Assembly: GCA_934691925.1 (NCBI GenBank) | Contig: CAKUTI010000028.1 | Coordinates: forward strand, 1 to 25,908 | Direction of reading: 5' to 3' | Source: an uncultured Treponema sp. | GTDB lineage: Bacteria > Spirochaetota > Spirochaetia > Treponematales > Treponemataceae | DNA: 25,908 nt | Shown: positions 1 through 10,264 of the stretch, in pieces | Numbering within the stretch: the stretch's first letter is position 1 | Layout: every line of letters starts with the position of its first letter | The notes under the pieces: model-generated | Told to the model about the DNA's origin: nothing | The model's database searches: none | Seen by the model: the letters and a program-made list of their open reading frames with translations, nothing else | Translations under genes and position numbers: made by a program

Positions 1-83
1 AGTGTTGTCTTACCATGGTCTACGTGACCAATAGTACCAACGTTCATGTGAGGTTTAGTTCTAACGAACTTCTCCTTAGCCAT
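1..83 (-). CDS. tuf: Elongation factor Tu, N-terminal fragment
   Basis: EF-Tu is the GTPase that carries aminoacyl-tRNA to the ribosome. Only the first 27 codons lie in the window; the rest runs off the left edge. The translation starts [20 protein letters not shown] and continues with VDHGKTT, the EF-Tu P-loop. The ATG is preceded by a good ribosome binding site (AAAGGAG, 6-7 nt upstream). It lies on the same strand as rpsG but is cut off from it by an intrinsic terminator and about 470 bp, so it is probably transcribed from its own promoter, perhaps as the first gene of the S10 ribosomal operon as in T. pallidum. The downstream neighbour cannot be seen. Confidence 0.95.
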   Translation of the reverse strand, partial: MAKEKFVRTKPHMNVGTIGHVDHGKTT

Positions 84-96
84 GTGTTTCTCCTTT

Positions 97-114
97 GCCG
101 AACTCTTGTCCGGC
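97..114 (-). promoter_or_regulatory. Compact hairpin immediately upstream of the tuf ribosome binding site
   Basis: On the minus strand GCCGGAC, a 4-nt loop AAGA, then GTTCGGC: seven pairs including one G-U. The stem ends next to the AAAGGAG ribosome binding site of tuf, so it could affect ribosome access or protect the mRNA 5' end. No T-run follows it, so it is not a terminator. The function is inferred. Confidence 0.45.
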
Positions 115-137
115 GAAAAAAATTGTTTATGTGTTGC

Positions 138-165
138 ACTTTAAGCCAGAATACTTGCCTTTCAA
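138..165 (-). promoter_or_regulatory. Candidate tuf promoter
   Basis: On the minus strand TTGAAA, a 16-bp spacer, then TAAAGT; both boxes match consensus only partly. Initiation would fall near 131 and give a leader of about 50 nt that includes the hairpin at 97-114. Other AT-rich -10-like words exist around 195-205. Confidence 0.35.
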
Positions 166-554
166 CTGAAAAACTCATATTCGCAGACACACTGTTTTAT
201 ATATTATTTGATTTTAAGCGACAGATAGGAAATGAGAGCTTATTCAACTCGTCATAAAAGCGTTTTATCAAATTCAAAACACTTTTCCGGAACCACCGCA
301 AAAGCACAAATAATCAAGTTTAACGGTTTGAAATCCAGAAAAATCGGGAGTCTCAAGCCTCGTCTTTAAGGTTTTGAGATGCGGCAACCTGAAAATGACA
401 AGCATTAACTTTACGGCGTCGCCAGACTTAATAAAATTGAAGTCCGCCCAATATCTCAAAGAACATACTTAACCAAACTACGGTCAATAATCAGTTCAAT
501 ATTTATACAATATTTAAAAACAAATTGCAATAGCAAAAAATCTAAAAATGCAAT

Positions 555-589
555 AAAAAAAAGGACTTTGGCATAAAAACCAAAGTCCT
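555..589 (-). terminator. Intrinsic terminator after rpsG
   Basis: Minus-strand AGGACTTTGG, an 8-nt loop, then CCAAAGTCCT (10 perfect pairs), followed directly by a run of eight T. It lies about 17 bp past the rpsG stop codon. It should end the long beta/str transcription unit and separate it from tuf. Confidence 0.93.
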
Positions 590-606
590 CGTCATTAAAA
601 AGAAAA

Positions 607-1077
607 CTACCAGCGATAGTGAGCAAAAGCCTTGTTAGCTTCAGCCATCTTATGTGTGTCTTCCTTCTTCTTGTAAGCAGAGCCAGTGTTGTTGAATGCG
701 TCAAGCAACTCAGCAGCAAGAGTGTCAGCCATGCCATGTCCAGAGCGAGAACGAGCAGCCGCAATAATCCAGCGCATAGCAAGAGCTTCTTTGCGGACAT
801 CTCTGATTTCTACAGGAACCTGATAAGTCGCACCACCGACGCGGCGAGACTTAACTTCTACAGCAGGCTTTACGTTTTCAAGAGCTTTAAGGAATACTTC
901 AAGAGGATCTTTGTCAGTCTTTGTCTTGAGTTGTTCCATTGCCTTGTAAACGATTTTTGTACATGTATCTTTTTTTCCGTCGAGCATCATGCGCGCAACG
1001 AATTTTGTAACAACCGGGCTATTGTATTTTGTATCAGGTACAATAGGACGATTTACGGATTTCTTATGTCTTCCCAT
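607..1077 (-). CDS. rpsG: 30S ribosomal protein S7
   Basis: S7 nucleates assembly of the 30S head by binding the 3' domain of 16S rRNA. The 156-residue product matches the usual bacterial length and begins [20 protein letters not shown]. It has the conserved [19 protein letters not shown] core and the [12 protein letters not shown] segment. The ATG has AAAGGAG about 8 nt upstream. It follows rpsL after 20 bp, the normal str-operon order, and is the last gene before the terminator at 555-589. In E. coli S7 represses translation from the rpsL-rpsG spacer; at 20 bp that spacer is probably too short here for the same structure. Confidence 0.97.
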   Translation of the reverse strand: MGRHKKSVNRPIVPDTKYNSPVVTKFVARMMLDGKKDTCTKIVYKAMEQLKTKTDKDPLEVFLKALENVKPAVEVKSRRVGGATYQVPVEIRDVRKEALAMRWIIAAARSRSGHGMADTLAAELLDAFNNTGSAYKKKEDTHKMAEANKAFAHYRW

Positions 1078-1097
1078 AGTAATTCTCCTTTATACCA

Positions 1098-1472
1098 TTA
1101 AGCCTTTGGTCTCTTAGCACCATACTTTGAACGACCACGTTTGCGGCCATCAACGCCGAGAGTATCTTTTGTACCACGAATAATGTGATAGCGTACACCA
1201 GGAAGATCCTTTACACGACCACCACGGATAAGAACAACTGAGTGTTCCTGCAAGTTGTGGCCAATTCCTGGAATGTATGCAGTTACTTCAATTCCATTTG
1301 ACAAGCGAACACGAGCCACCTTTCGGAGAGCTGAGTTTGGTTTTTTAGGTGTTACAGTCATTACACGTGTGCAAACGCCACGTTTCTGCGGGCAAGACTC
1401 AAGCGCGGGAGCTTTTGTCGCATTAGCCACTGACTTTCTACCCTTTCTAACAAGTTGGTTAATTGTAGGCAT
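1098..1472 (-). CDS. rpsL: 30S ribosomal protein S12
   Basis: S12 sits at the decoding centre of the 30S subunit and controls accuracy. At 124 residues it has the standard bacterial length. Conserved blocks are [22 protein letters not shown] and [13 protein letters not shown]. The lysines at which streptomycin-resistance substitutions usually occur (PKKPNS and GGRVKD motifs) are the wild-type residues. The start has AGGAG about 9 nt upstream. It precedes rpsG and follows rpoC after a 113-bp spacer that holds a long hairpin. Confidence 0.97.
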   Translation of the reverse strand: MPTINQLVRKGRKSVANATKAPALESCPQKRGVCTRVMTVTPKKPNSALRKVARVRLSNGIEVTAYIPGIGHNLQEHSVVLIRGGRVKDLPGVRYHIIRGTKDTLGVDGRKRGRSKYGAKRPKA

Positions 1473-1522
1473 CGCCTATTTCTCCTATATAAATCCGGCC
1501 AGCACTCCGGATGAAATGCAAT

Positions 1523-1570
1523 AAATCACCTTTCAAGATAGGTCTAAATAGATTACTTGAAAGGCGATTT
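1523..1570 (-). promoter_or_regulatory. Long hairpin in the rpoC-rpsL spacer
   Basis: On the minus strand AAATCGCCTTTCAAG, an 18-nt loop, then CTTGAAAGGTGATTT: fifteen pairs with a single G-U. What follows is TATTGCATTTC, a weak T-run, so it is a poor intrinsic terminator. A stem of this length between rpoC and rpsL could be an RNase III processing site or an mRNA stabiliser separating polymerase from ribosomal-protein messages. The role is inferred. Confidence 0.6.
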
Positions 1571-1585
1571 TCTGTCAATTAGTCT

Positions 1586-4500
1586 TTATTCAGTCTTGTC
1601 GTCAGAAGACATCGAGTCAAAAGCAGAATCATCCATTACAGACTCAAGAGCTTTTTCCTCCTGACGCTTGCGCAAGATTTCTTCCATCTGCTCGTCAAGG
1701 TCTTCATCAGAAGTATCGAAAAGTTTTACATCTCTGTAATCTCTGATACCAGTTCCGGCAGGAATCATACGTCCGATGATTACGTTCTCTTTCAAGCCGT
1801 GCAGCGGGTCTGTTGAGCCTTGAATTGCAGCGTTTGTAAGAACACGGGTTGTCTCCTGGAATGAAGAAGCTGAGATAAACGAGTCTGTGGCAAGAGCCGC
1901 TTTTGTGATTCCCTGGAACATAGGGCGTGCAACTGCCGGCTGGCCGCCTTCCGCAACAACACGCGCGTTTTCCTCATGGAAATGATACTTGTCAACCTGC
2001 TGACCAAAGATAAATCTTGTGTCTCCGACAGAAACAACCTCAACCTTGCGGAGCATCTGGCGAACGATAACACCGATGTGCTTGTCATCAATAGATACGC
2101 CCTGCGCAGAGTATACCGACTGAATCTCGTTCATCAAATAATCCATAAGAGCGTTTTCGCCGAGGATTGCAAGAATGTCATGCGCGCTTGGCGAGCCGTC
2201 GCAAAGCTGCTCGCCTGCCTCAACTGTGTCTCCGTCGCGGACAAGCATACGTCTCGTCATTGGAACGAGATGCTCATATTCTTTTCCGTACTCGTCCTCA
2301 ACAATTACAGTGCGCTTTCCTTTTGAAACATTGCCGAATTTGACAAGTCCCGAAATCTGGGCGAGAACGCACGGAGTCTTTGGCTTGCGCGCCTCAAACA
2401 ATTCAGATACCCGAGGAAGACCACCAGTAATATCGTTTGTTTTCGCAGCCGCAACAGGAAGACGCGCGAGAGTCTCGCCGGCCTTAATCTGCTGCTTGTC
2501 GTCAACGTCAAGAACGGCGTCCGCAGGCAAGAAGTAAGATCCAAGGTTGTTTCCAGCCTCATCAGTAATCAGGATGCGCGGCTGTTTTTCTCCCAAGTGC
2601 AAGTCGGAGATGTGGCGCTCGATGTTTCCGTTGTCGAGGACTTTCTCTTCCAAAGTTACACCCGGAATAACGTCCTCAAAGTGAACATATCCTGAAACTT
2701 CGGCGATGATAGGCTCTTTTGACGGATCGAATGTTCCGAGAACCTGCTCAGCCTCGCAGACATCGCCCTCTTTCGCAGTGATTGTGGAACCGTTGACGAT
2801 TTCAATCTTCTGCTCGTTGCCCAAGAGATAAAGCTTGTTGTCCTTAATCTGAATGTGTCCGTTCTCTTTTGCAACAAAGTCTCCGCCCTTTCTTTCGATA
2901 AGAACGCCGCCTTTGAGAATACGTCCGCCATCAGAAACCGCAAGCTTGTCGCCGTTTCCGATTTCAGCAGAATCGATGATTCTTGTGACCATCATATAGC
3001 CCTTACGTGTGAAGAGCTTGTTTCCATCGTCTGTAGGAACGTTTGTTCCATTGATAGAGCCGATGATGATTGGATATTTAAGCAAGATACGGTTGTCTTC
3101 TGTCGCTTTTGACGCAGTACCGCCGACGTGGAAAGTACGCATTGTAAGCTGTGTACCAGGCTGTCCGATTGACTGCGCCGCGATGATTCCGACCGCCTCG
3201 CCGATTTCAACGAGCTTGTTGCGGGCAAGGTTCTTTCCGTAGCATTTTACGCAAACGCCGTGCTCAGCCTCGCAAGTAAGAACTGTGCGGAGCTTGACTT
3301 TCTCAACGCCAGCTTCCTCGATTTTCTTTGCAAGCTCGTCAGTGATGTACTCGTTCACATCGCAGAGAAGCTCTCCAGTAACCGGGTGAATCACGCGCTC
3401 AATTGTGAAGTGTCCGGCAATTCTTGCAGAAAGCGGAGTAATAATCTCGTCTCCGTTCTTGATTGCTGTGTAGTCGATACCGTTGATTGTGCCACAGTCG
3501 TCCTCATTTACAACGACATCCTGCGCAACATCGACAAGTCGTCTTGTCATGTAACCAGCGTCAGCAGTCTTCAAAGCAGTATCGGTAAGACCTTTTCGCG
3601 CACCGTTTGAAGAAATGAAGTATTCGATAACCGAAAGTCCTTCCTTGAAGTTTGAGCGGACAGGAAGCTCGATGATGTCTCCGTTAGGCTTAGCCATCAA
3701 ACCACGCATCGCTGCCAGCTGTGAAATCTGCTTCTTAGAACCGCGGGCTCCGGAGTCAGCCATCATATAAATTGTGTTGAATCCGTCTTTGTCCGCGCGG
3801 AACTGGTCCATCATTATGTCGGTGAGCTTTTCGTTTGTTCTCTGCCAAACGTCAGTTACCTTGTTGTATCTTTCCTCGGCAGTGATAGTTCCCTTTGAAT
3901 ACTGTCCTACGATGCCTTCAACAATCTTGTTCGCCTCGTCAACCATCTCTTTCTTCTCAGGAGGAATAAGAATATCGTCCATAGAAAGAGTCGCGCCAAA
4001 GAATGTAGCGTTGTGGTAGCCGACAGCCTTGATTGCGTCGAGCATACGGATTGTAATCCACGGTCCCTGCAAGTGATATACATTTGTAATCATTGACTTG
4101 AGCTTTTTGTCGCCCATTTGCTCGTTCACGTATCCGACTTCCTCTGGCATTTCTGCGTTGAAGCGGATCCTTCCGGCAGTTGTGACAATCAAATCGCCTT
4201 TCTTGAAGTCGCCGGCCTTGAAAGAATCTTTCGGAGCCGGAAGCTTGATTTCAGCCTGCCATTCGATGTATCCGTCTTCCGCCGCTGTAAAAGCCTCGTC
4301 CGCAGAAGAGAATCTCTTGTAGCGAATCTGACCGTCTTCCATTTTCGGGCCGCCTTTCGCGTGTGGTTTTACAGCAGTCATATAGTAGATTCCAAGAACC
4401 ATGTCCTGTGACGGAAGAACAATCGGGTTTCCGTTTGCAGGGTCAAGCAAGTTTCTTGCAGAAAGCATCAAAGTCCAACATTCCATCTGTGCAGCCTGCG

Positions 4501-5890
4501 TAAGAGGAACGTGGATAGCCATCTGGTCTCCGTCGAAGTCGGCGTTGAAAGCCTTGCATGCGAGCGGATGAAGCTTAAGAGCCTTTCCCTCAACGAGAAC
4601 CGGCTCGAAAGCCTGAATTCCCAAGCGGTGCAAAGTAGGAGCGCGGTTTAGCATTACAGGATGCTCGCGCACAACTTCGTCCAAAATCGCGTAAACTTCA
4701 GGAGATTCCTGCTCAACAAGCATTTTCGCCTTTTTAATATTGAAGACAACGTCCTTGTCAACAAGCTTCTTCATAATGAACGGCTTGAAAAGCTCCAGAG
4801 CCATCTTTGTAGGAAGACCGCACTGCCAAAGCTTAAGCTCAGGTCCGACAACGATTACAGAACGTCCAGAGTAGTCAACACGTTTTCCGAGAAGATTCTG
4901 GCGGAAACGTCCCTGCTTTCCTTTGAGCATATCTGAAATTGACTTGAGCGGGCGGCTTGAAGCGCCTTTTACTGTGTGGTTGCGGTTTGAGTTGTCAAAC
5001 AAAGCGTCAACAGCTTCCTGCAACATTCTCTTCTCATTTCTGATGATGATGTCAGGAGCAGAAAGAGACATAAGCCTCTTCAAGCGATTGTTTCTGTTGA
5101 TGACGCGTCTGTACAAGTCGTTAAGGTCAGATGTGGCGAAGCGGCCTCCGTCAAGCTGAACCATAGGTCGCAAATCCGGCGGAATTACCGGAATCACATC
5201 CATAATCATCCAGGAAGCCTTGTTTCCAGAATTTCTGAAATCCTCCACAATCTGAATTCTCTTAAGGAGACGCTTGTCAGACTTTGTGCCTTTCTCAATC
5301 ATTTTTGCACGAAGCTCAGCGGCAAGCTCATCAAGGTCGAGCTGCTCAAGCAAAGTCTTGATTGCCTCGGCTCCCATTCCTGCAACGAACGACTGTCCGC
5401 GCTCGAGTGCCTCGTTGTACTCGTCTTCTGTGAGAAGCTGCATTTTCTTGAGGTCTGTGTCGCCCGGGTCGATTACGATATATTTCTCGTAGTACAAGAC
5501 AGCCTTGAGAGACGCAACCTGCAAGTCGAGCAAAAGTCCCATTCGGCTTGGAACGGAACGGTAATACCAGATGTGGCTTACAGGAGCGGCAAGCTCGATA
5601 TGTCCTGCGCGCTCGCGGCGAACCTTGAAATGTGTGACTTCAACGCCACAGCGGTCGCAAATCACGCCCTTGTAGCGGATTGACTTGAATTTTCCGCAGT
5701 AACATTCCCATTCCTTTGTAGTTCCGAAAATGCGCTCGCAGAAAAGTCCGTCCCTCTCCGGCCGAAGAGTGCGGTAGTTGATTGTCTCTGGCTTTTTTAC
5801 CTCGCCATAAGACAGCGCGCGGATTCTTTCCGGAGAAGCAAGCTTTATATTGATAGAATCAAAATCTTTCTCTTCGCGATTATTCTGCAT
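1586..5890 (-). CDS. rpoC: DNA-directed RNA polymerase subunit beta'
   Basis: Largest subunit of RNA polymerase, holding the catalytic Mg. The 1434-residue product has the N-terminal zinc ribbon (Cys63, 65, 78, 81), the catalytic [12 protein letters not shown] motif (449-460), and the second zinc site (DDCGT, then [11 protein letters not shown]). The C-terminus is acidic and ends in DDKTE. I chose the ATG at 5890 ([10 protein letters not shown]) because an AGGAG lies 7 nt upstream; an upstream ATG six bases away would put the ribosome binding site too close, and longer extensions run deeper into rpoB. The start overlaps the rpoB stop by 11 nt, which suggests translational coupling. Confidence 0.97.
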   Translation of the reverse strand: MQNNREEKDFDSINIKLASPERIRALSYGEVKKPETINYRTLRPERDGLFCERIFGTTKEWECYCGKFKSIRYKGVICDRCGVEVTHFKVRRERAGHIELAAPVSHIWYYRSVPSRMGLLLDLQVASLKAVLYYEKYIVIDPGDTDLKKMQLLTEDEYNEALERGQSFVAGMGAEAIKTLLEQLDLDELAAELRAKMIEKGTKSDKRLLKRIQIVEDFRNSGNKASWMIMDVIPVIPPDLRPMVQLDGGRFATSDLNDLYRRVINRNNRLKRLMSLSAPDIIIRNEKRMLQEAVDALFDNSNRNHTVKGASSRPLKSISDMLKGKQGRFRQNLLGKRVDYSGRSVIVVGPELKLWQCGLPTKMALELFKPFIMKKLVDKDVVFNIKKAKMLVEQESPEVYAILDEVVREHPVMLNRAPTLHRLGIQAFEPVLVEGKALKLHPLACKAFNADFDGDQMAIHVPLTQAAQMECWTLMLSARNLLDPANGNPIVLPSQDMVLGIYYMTAVKPHAKGGPKMEDGQIRYKRFSSADEAFTAAEDGYIEWQAEIKLPAPKDSFKAGDFKKGDLIVTTAGRIRFNAEMPEEVGYVNEQMGDKKLKSMITNVYHLQGPWITIRMLDAIKAVGYHNATFFGATLSMDDILIPPEKKEMVDEANKIVEGIVGQYSKGTITAEERYNKVTDVWQRTNEKLTDIMMDQFRADKDGFNTIYMMADSGARGSKKQISQLAAMRGLMAKPNGDIIELPVRSNFKEGLSVIEYFISSNGARKGLTDTALKTADAGYMTRRLVDVAQDVVVNEDDCGTINGIDYTAIKNGDEIITPLSARIAGHFTIERVIHPVTGELLCDVNEYITDELAKKIEEAGVEKVKLRTVLTCEAEHGVCVKCYGKNLARNKLVEIGEAVGIIAAQSIGQPGTQLTMRTFHVGGTASKATEDNRILLKYPIIIGSINGTNVPTDDGNKLFTRKGYMMVTRIIDSAEIGNGDKLAVSDGGRILKGGVLIERKGGDFVAKENGHIQIKDNKLYLLGNEQKIEIVNGSTITAKEGDVCEAEQVLGTFDPSKEPIIAEVSGYVHFEDVIPGVTLEEKVLDNGNIERHISDLHLGEKQPRILITDEAGNNLGSYFLPADAVLDVDDKQQIKAGETLARLPVAAAKTNDITGGLPRVSELFEARKPKTPCVLAQISGLVKFGNVSKGKRTVIVEDEYGKEYEHLVPMTRRMLVRDGDTVEAGEQLCDGSPSAHDILAILGENALMDYLMNEIQSVYSAQGVSIDDKHIGVIVRQMLRKVEVVSVGDTRFIFGQQVDKYHFHEENARVVAEGGQPAVARPMFQGITKAALATDSFISASSFQETTRVLTNAAIQGSTDPLHGLKENVIIGRMIPAGTGIRDYRDVKLFDTSDEDLDEQMEEILRKRQEEKALESVMDDSAFDSMSSDDKTE

Positions 5891-8800
5891 CCTCATTCTC
5901 CTCATTTCCGAAATCAGAACTAGCTTTGTCAATCAATTCCTGATCACGTTCTGTCAATGCGACAGGTTTTCCTTTTGCATCATAAATTGTGAAGTCAAGT
6001 CCAAGTCCGCGAAGCTCCTGAACCATTACGTTGAATGATTCCGGCACTCCAATCGGAGACTGCGGGTCGCCCTTTACAATCGACTCGTAAATCTTCGAGC
6101 GTCCGTTCATATCGTCAGACTTGATTGTCATCATTTCCTGCAGTGTGTTTGCGGCTCCGTATGCTTCCAAAGCCCAAACTTCCATTTCTCCAAGACGCTG
6201 GCCTCCAAACTGAGCTTTTCCTCCGAGAGGCTGCTGAGTAACGAGAGAGTAAGGTCCTGTAGAACGTGCGTGCATCTTGTCATCAACAAGGTGATGCAGC
6301 TTAAGATAATAGATAACGCCGACGAAAATCGGGTTCACAAACGGCTCGCCGGTGCGTCCGTCGCGTACAATCTGCTTAGAATCGGGGCTAAGGCCTGCTT
6401 CCTTGAGTTTTTCCGCAATCATTTCCTGAGAAGGAGTCTGGAATGCAGGACACTCAAAATACTGATTAAGGTAACGTCCGGCAATTCCAAGCTCCGATTC
6501 CATAATCTGTCCGATGTTCATGCGGGAAGGTACACCAAGCGGGTTCAAGCAGACATCAAGCGGAGTTCCGTCTTCAAGGAACGGCATATCCTCTTCCGGA
6601 AGAATTCTAGCGACAACACCTTTGTTTCCGTGTCGTCCAGCCATTTTGTCGCCTTCGCGGAGCTTTCTTTTGTTCGCGATAAGAACTTTTACAACTTCGT
6701 CAACTCCAGGGCTAAGGTCGTCGCCTTCAGTTCTCTTCATTCGCTGAACGTCGATTACAACGCCTTCAACTCCATGAGGAACGCGCAAAGAAGAATCTCT
6801 TACTTCCTTCGCCTTTTCACCGAAGATTGAGTTCAAAAGCTTGAATTCAGGAGTTGTCTCTGTCTCTGACTTAGGAGTGACTTTTCCGACAAGAATATCG
6901 CCTGAGCGGACTTTAGCTCCGACTCTTACGATTCCCTCTGCGTCAAGATTGTCCAAAGACTTCTCTGATGTGTTCGGAATATCGCGTGTGATTTTCTCAG
7001 GTCCGAGCTTTGTCTCTCTGATTTCAATCGGGAATTCCTTGATATGGATAGAAGTGTACATATCTTCCTTGACTACGCGGCGGCTGATAAGAACAGCGTC
7101 CTCATAGTTGTATCCATTCCACGGAACGAATCCGACAAGCAAGTTGCGTCCGAGAGAAAGCTCTCCGTTGAATGTCGCAGGACCGTCTCCAAGAACATCG
7201 CCTTTCTTGACTTTTTCTCCGACCTGAACAGTCGGTCTCTGATGATAGCAAGTGTCCTGGTTTGTTCTCTGGTATTTCATAAGCGGATATTCATCGATTC
7301 CGTCAGAATCATCGCGCTTAATCTTAATCAAATCGCTTGCAACGAAGATAACTTCGCCGTCGTGCTTTGCCTTGATAAGAACGCCAGAATCGTAAGCGGC
7401 TTTCTTTTCCATTCCGGTTCCAACAAAAGGAGGCTCCGGAAAAAGAAGAGGAACGCCCTGACGCTGCATGTTGCAGCCCATCAAAGCGCGGTTAGCGTCA
7501 TCATGCTCAAGGAAAGGAACGAGAGATGCGGAAACGGAGATAACCTGACGCGGAGAAACGTCCATGTACTGAATATCCTTTACAGAACGTGTCGTGTAGT
7601 CTCCCTGATGGCGGCAAGAAACCATTTCTGTCGGGAACGAGCCGTCAGCCTTCATGCCTTCAGCAACCTGTCCGACGTAGTATCTGTCCTCGTCCATCGC
7701 AGAAAGATAGTCAATCTGGTCTGTCGCTTTTCCGTTCTCAACCTTGCGGTACGGAGTCTCCAGGAATCCATAGTCGTTCACTCTTGTGTAAATAGCGAGA
7801 GAGACAATCAAACCGATGTTCGGTCCTTCAGGAGTCTCAATCGGGCACATCCGTCCGTAGTGAGTGTAATGTACATCGCGAACCTCGAATCCAGCGCGGT
7901 CGCGTGAAAGTCCGCCAGGTCCCAAAGCGTTAAGACGGCGCTTGTGAGTAAGCTCAGAAAGAGGGTTTACCTGATCCATGAACTGAGAAAGCTGTGAAGA
8001 GCCGAAGAATTCCTTGATTGCGGCAACAATCGGCTTGATAGAAATCAAGTCCTGAGGCTTCATAGTCTCAGTCTCTTTGAGGTTCATTCTTTCTTTTGCG
8101 ATTCGCTCCATGCGGCTGAAAGCAGTCTTGATTGCGTTTGTCATCAGCTCGCCAACAGAACGGATTCGGCGGTTTCCAAGGTGATCAATATCATCTGTCT
8201 TTTCGTTTCCAATGTAAACGTTGATAAGGCGTTTCATTGTCTGGATAATATCTTCCTTTACCAAAGTGAAATCGTCGTAAGGATTCTCGTAGTTGAACTT
8301 CTTGTTCAGCATATAGCGTCCGACACGTCCCAAATCGTAGCGGCGGATGCTGAAGAACATTGAGTTCAGGTCTTTTTCTGCGTTCTCAACTGTGATTGGC
8401 TCGCCAGGCATAAGAATCGCGTAAACGGCAGCCAAAGCGTCTTCTTTTGTCGGCTCCTCGTTTTCCGCGCCTTCCTTAGCGTATTTGATGTCCTCGCGCT
8501 CAAAGCAGTTGATAATCATGTCGCTGTCGAGAGAAGGATTCTGCTCTTCCTTGTCGCCCGGGCGGTTTCTCGCGTCAAATTTAATCACATTGATTTCTTT
8601 GATGTTCTGTGCGAGAAGGTCGTCGATGTCGTGAGGATGAAGCTTTGTTCCCGCACGGAAAAGAATTTTCTCGTTTCCGTCGTCATCTTTCACAAAGATT
8701 GCTTTTGCGAGAACTTTGTCAACGAGAGAATCTTTCACAGCTTCTGAAACTTCGATGTTTTCTGTTTTATAGAAGCAAGAGATGATTTCCTCGCGTGAGT

Positions 8801-9425
8801 TGTAGCCGAGCGCTCTAAGGAAAATTGTCGCAAGGATTTTCTTTTTGCGGTCAATCTTCGCGTATATGAGATTTTTTTTCTGGTCGATTTCAAATTCAAG
8901 CCAAGAGCCACGGTAAGGAATGATTCTTGAAGAATAAACGCCCTTGTCGTGCTGGAAAATAACTCCAGGCGAACGGTGAATCTGCGAGACAACAACGCGT
9001 TCCGCGCCGTTTATGATGAATGTTCCGCGGTCTGTCATAAGCGGGATGTCGCCGAGATAAATATCCTTCTGCAAAATCGCGCCTGACTTCAAGAAATTCA
9101 GGTTGATTCTTGCCTTGAGCGGAACTGCGAAAGTCTGCCCTTTCTGCTTGCATTCAAGCTCGGAGAATTTGATGTTCTTCTCGTCAAGCTCGTAGAATTC
9201 GTACTCAAGAGACATTTCTCCATCCGCGCTTTCAATAGGGAAAGTTGATGTGAATGCTTCCTGCAAGCCCTTGTTTTCAAGCGGCTCGCCTTTGTCTAGT
9301 TTGTCTTTCTGAAGGAAATTTTCGTAAGACGATGTCTGAATGTCGATAAGATTCGGAATCTCCATGAAATTCTGAATGTTCTTACCGTAATACTGACGGT
9401 TGATTGTTCTGCTTTTCGCGAACAT
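5880..9425 (-). CDS. rpoB: DNA-directed RNA polymerase subunit beta
   Basis: Catalytic partner of RpoC and target of rifamycins. The product is 1181 residues from the ATG at 9425 ([10 protein letters not shown]), which has AGGAGG 6 nt upstream; a GTG six bases earlier would lie against the ribosome binding site. Rif cluster I is at about 474-505 ([11 protein letters not shown], then [15 protein letters not shown]). The residue equal to E. coli Ser531 is Asn499, the change associated with intrinsic rifampicin resistance in spirochaetes. Other conserved blocks are [20 protein letters not shown] and [12 protein letters not shown]. It is about the length of short beta subunits lacking the large gammaproteobacterial insertions. 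It overlaps rpoC by 11 nt and follows rplL after about 300 bp of structured spacer. Confidence 0.98.
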   Translation of the reverse strand: MFAKSRTINRQYYGKNIQNFMEIPNLIDIQTSSYENFLQKDKLDKGEPLENKGLQEAFTSTFPIESADGEMSLEYEFYELDEKNIKFSELECKQKGQTFAVPLKARINLNFLKSGAILQKDIYLGDIPLMTDRGTFIINGAERVVVSQIHRSPGVIFQHDKGVYSSRIIPYRGSWLEFEIDQKKNLIYAKIDRKKKILATIFLRALGYNSREEIISCFYKTENIEVSEAVKDSLVDKVLAKAIFVKDDDGNEKILFRAGTKLHPHDIDDLLAQNIKEINVIKFDARNRPGDKEEQNPSLDSDMIINCFEREDIKYAKEGAENEEPTKEDALAAVYAILMPGEPITVENAEKDLNSMFFSIRRYDLGRVGRYMLNKKFNYENPYDDFTLVKEDIIQTMKRLINVYIGNEKTDDIDHLGNRRIRSVGELMTNAIKTAFSRMERIAKERMNLKETETMKPQDLISIKPIVAAIKEFFGSSQLSQFMDQVNPLSELTHKRRLNALGPGGLSRDRAGFEVRDVHYTHYGRMCPIETPEGPNIGLIVSLAIYTRVNDYGFLETPYRKVENGKATDQIDYLSAMDEDRYYVGQVAEGMKADGSFPTEMVSCRHQGDYTTRSVKDIQYMDVSPRQVISVSASLVPFLEHDDANRALMGCNMQRQGVPLLFPEPPFVGTGMEKKAAYDSGVLIKAKHDGEVIFVASDLIKIKRDDSDGIDEYPLMKYQRTNQDTCYHQRPTVQVGEKVKKGDVLGDGPATFNGELSLGRNLLVGFVPWNGYNYEDAVLISRRVVKEDMYTSIHIKEFPIEIRETKLGPEKITRDIPNTSEKSLDNLDAEGIVRVGAKVRSGDILVGKVTPKSETETTPEFKLLNSIFGEKAKEVRDSSLRVPHGVEGVVIDVQRMKRTEGDDLSPGVDEVVKVLIANKRKLREGDKMAGRHGNKGVVARILPEEDMPFLEDGTPLDVCLNPLGVPSRMNIGQIMESELGIAGRYLNQYFECPAFQTPSQEMIAEKLKEAGLSPDSKQIVRDGRTGEPFVNPIFVGVIYYLKLHHLVDDKMHARSTGPYSLVTQQPLGGKAQFGGQRLGEMEVWALEAYGAANTLQEMMTIKSDDMNGRSKIYESIVKGDPQSPIGVPESFNVMVQELRGLGLDFTIYDAKGKPVALTERDQELIDKASSDFGNEENEDAE

Positions 9426-9727
9426 CAGCACCCTCCTGGGGAATCATTGCCCGTTCTGTTTGCTACATGCAAGGATTGCCCGCAAAACTTGCGGAAATAA
9501 AAGCACAGCACAAAGCAGCCGGACTGCGGGGAAGCTTTTTTTTTAGAAAAAAGCGAAAACTATCGGATTGCTCCGCAAAAACGCGGCAGCAACAAATTGC
9601 TACTGTAGACACGTAAAGCTTACGTGCAAAACAAAGCTGCCTTACACGTAAGCTCAACGAAAATTGATTCTAACTTATCTTAGAATTCGGATTATTTTCC
9701 AGAAAATTTCTATTCACTGGGAAATAA
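9426..9727 (-). promoter_or_regulatory. Structured rplL-rpoB spacer, attenuator-like
   Basis: No gene is visible in about 300 bp. In transcription order there are several inverted repeats: TTCTAA/TTAGAA (9668-9685), a three-arm element (9610-9654), GCAA/TTGC followed by CCGC/GCGG near 9570-9600, and CCGCAA/TTGCGG (9480-9494) about 45 nt before the rpoB ribosome binding site. In E. coli the same spacer holds a partial terminator and an RNase III site that set the ratio of L7/L12 to polymerase. A similar role is inferred from position and structure only. Confidence 0.55.
9610..9654 (-). promoter_or_regulatory. Three-arm, mutually exclusive stem element between rplL and rpoB
   Basis: In minus-strand order the arms are A (AGCTTACGTG, 9654-9645), B (CACGTAAGCT, 9626-9617) and C (TTACGTG, 9616-9610). 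A and B pair perfectly over 10 bp with an 18-nt loop. B's CACGTAA can also pair with C over 7 bp with a 3-nt loop. The two stems share arm B and cannot coexist, the layout of an attenuator or anti-attenuator. No strong T-run follows, so the output may be RNA processing or pausing. Confidence 0.5.
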
Positions 9728-10105
9728 TTATTTTTTAGAAGCCTTTCCACCAGCTGCTTCGATTTTCTTGATGATTTCATCAGCATCTGCCTTAGAAACA
9801 GCTTCCTTGAGAACTTTTGGAGCGCCTTCAACGAGAGCTTTTGCTTCTCCAAGTCCAAGACCTGTGATTTCACGAACTGCCTTGATAACTGGGATTTTTT
9901 TAGCTGCATCGAATGAATCCAAAGAAACATTGAATTCAGACTGCTCTTCAGCTGCGGCTGCACCACCAGCTGCTGGACCTGCTGCAACAGCAACAGCTGC
10001 TGTTACTCCGAATTTTTCTTCCATTGCTTTTACGAGTTCTGAAGCTTCGAGAACTGTCATAGAAGCGATTGCATCAAGAATCTGATCATTTGTGAGAGCT
10101 GCCAT
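9728..10105 (-). CDS. rplL: 50S ribosomal protein L7/L12
   Basis: L7/L12 forms the multicopy stalk that recruits translation GTPases. The 125-residue product has an N-terminal dimerisation helix (to about 35), an Ala/Gly hinge ([20 protein letters not shown]) and a C-terminal domain with the factor-binding [20 protein letters not shown] helix. The ATG has TAGGAGAAG 6-8 nt upstream. It follows rplJ after an unusually long 159-bp gap containing alternative hairpins, and precedes rpoB after about 300 bp. Confidence 0.97.
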   Translation of the reverse strand: MAALTNDQILDAIASMTVLEASELVKAMEEKFGVTAAVAVAAGPAAGGAAAAEEQSEFNVSLDSFDAAKKIPVIKAVREITGLGLGEAKALVEGAPKVLKEAVSKADADEIIKKIEAAGGKASKK

Positions 10106-10161
10106 ATTATCTTCTCCTAAATTGGCACGTCTGAATCATTTCGAAACAGACAAAAAAGTTT

Positions 10162-10196
10162 CTGCGGACGGAACAAACTGAACCGCTGTTCCGCAG
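10162..10196 (-). promoter_or_regulatory. Alternative hairpins in the rplJ-rplL spacer
   Basis: The minus-strand 5' segment CTGCGGAACA can pair in two exclusive ways: CTGCGGA with TCCGCAG (outer, 7 bp) or CGGAACA with TGTTCCG (inner, 7 bp). The element lies in the gap between rplJ and rplL. L7/L12 is needed at about four times the level of L10, so a stabilising or translation-boosting structure is plausible here. Function is inferred. Confidence 0.45.
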
Positions 10197-10264
10197 TTTA
10201 TATTTTTGCAAGGACAGTCGACAGCTATGAAGCCTGACCTTGCTTCACAAGCACGGCAAACTGA

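Larger units (their letters stand above)
84..554. other. Long tuf leader/intergenic region without a convincing gene
   Basis: About 470 bp between the rpsG terminator and tuf. It is AT-rich. The short open frames in it (for example 274-459) have no recognisable product and no good ribosome binding site. It holds one candidate promoter and one compact hairpin, listed separately. A partial inverted repeat around 349-383 (TCTCAA / TTGAGA) is too imperfect to name. fusA is not here. Confidence 0.6.

Noticed and set aside
456..800. 114-codon minus-strand frame overlapping rpsG and its terminator
   Set aside because: Most of it is an out-of-frame reading of rpsG followed by AT-rich spacer; no domain is visible.
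5891..5932. Upstream extension of rpoC
   Set aside because: It lies within rpoB coding sequence and lacks a suitably spaced ribosome binding site; [10 protein letters not shown] is preceded by AGGAG at 7 nt.
7044..7907. 287-codon open frame on the plus strand inside rpoB
   Set aside because: It is antisense to a highly conserved rpoB region, has no recognisable domain, and is Arg/Ser/Val-rich as expected for a shadow frame.
9404..9657. Short open frames in the rplL-rpoB spacer
   Set aside because: The sequence is dominated by inverted repeats, the frames have no ribosome binding site, and rpoB's own site lies at the end.
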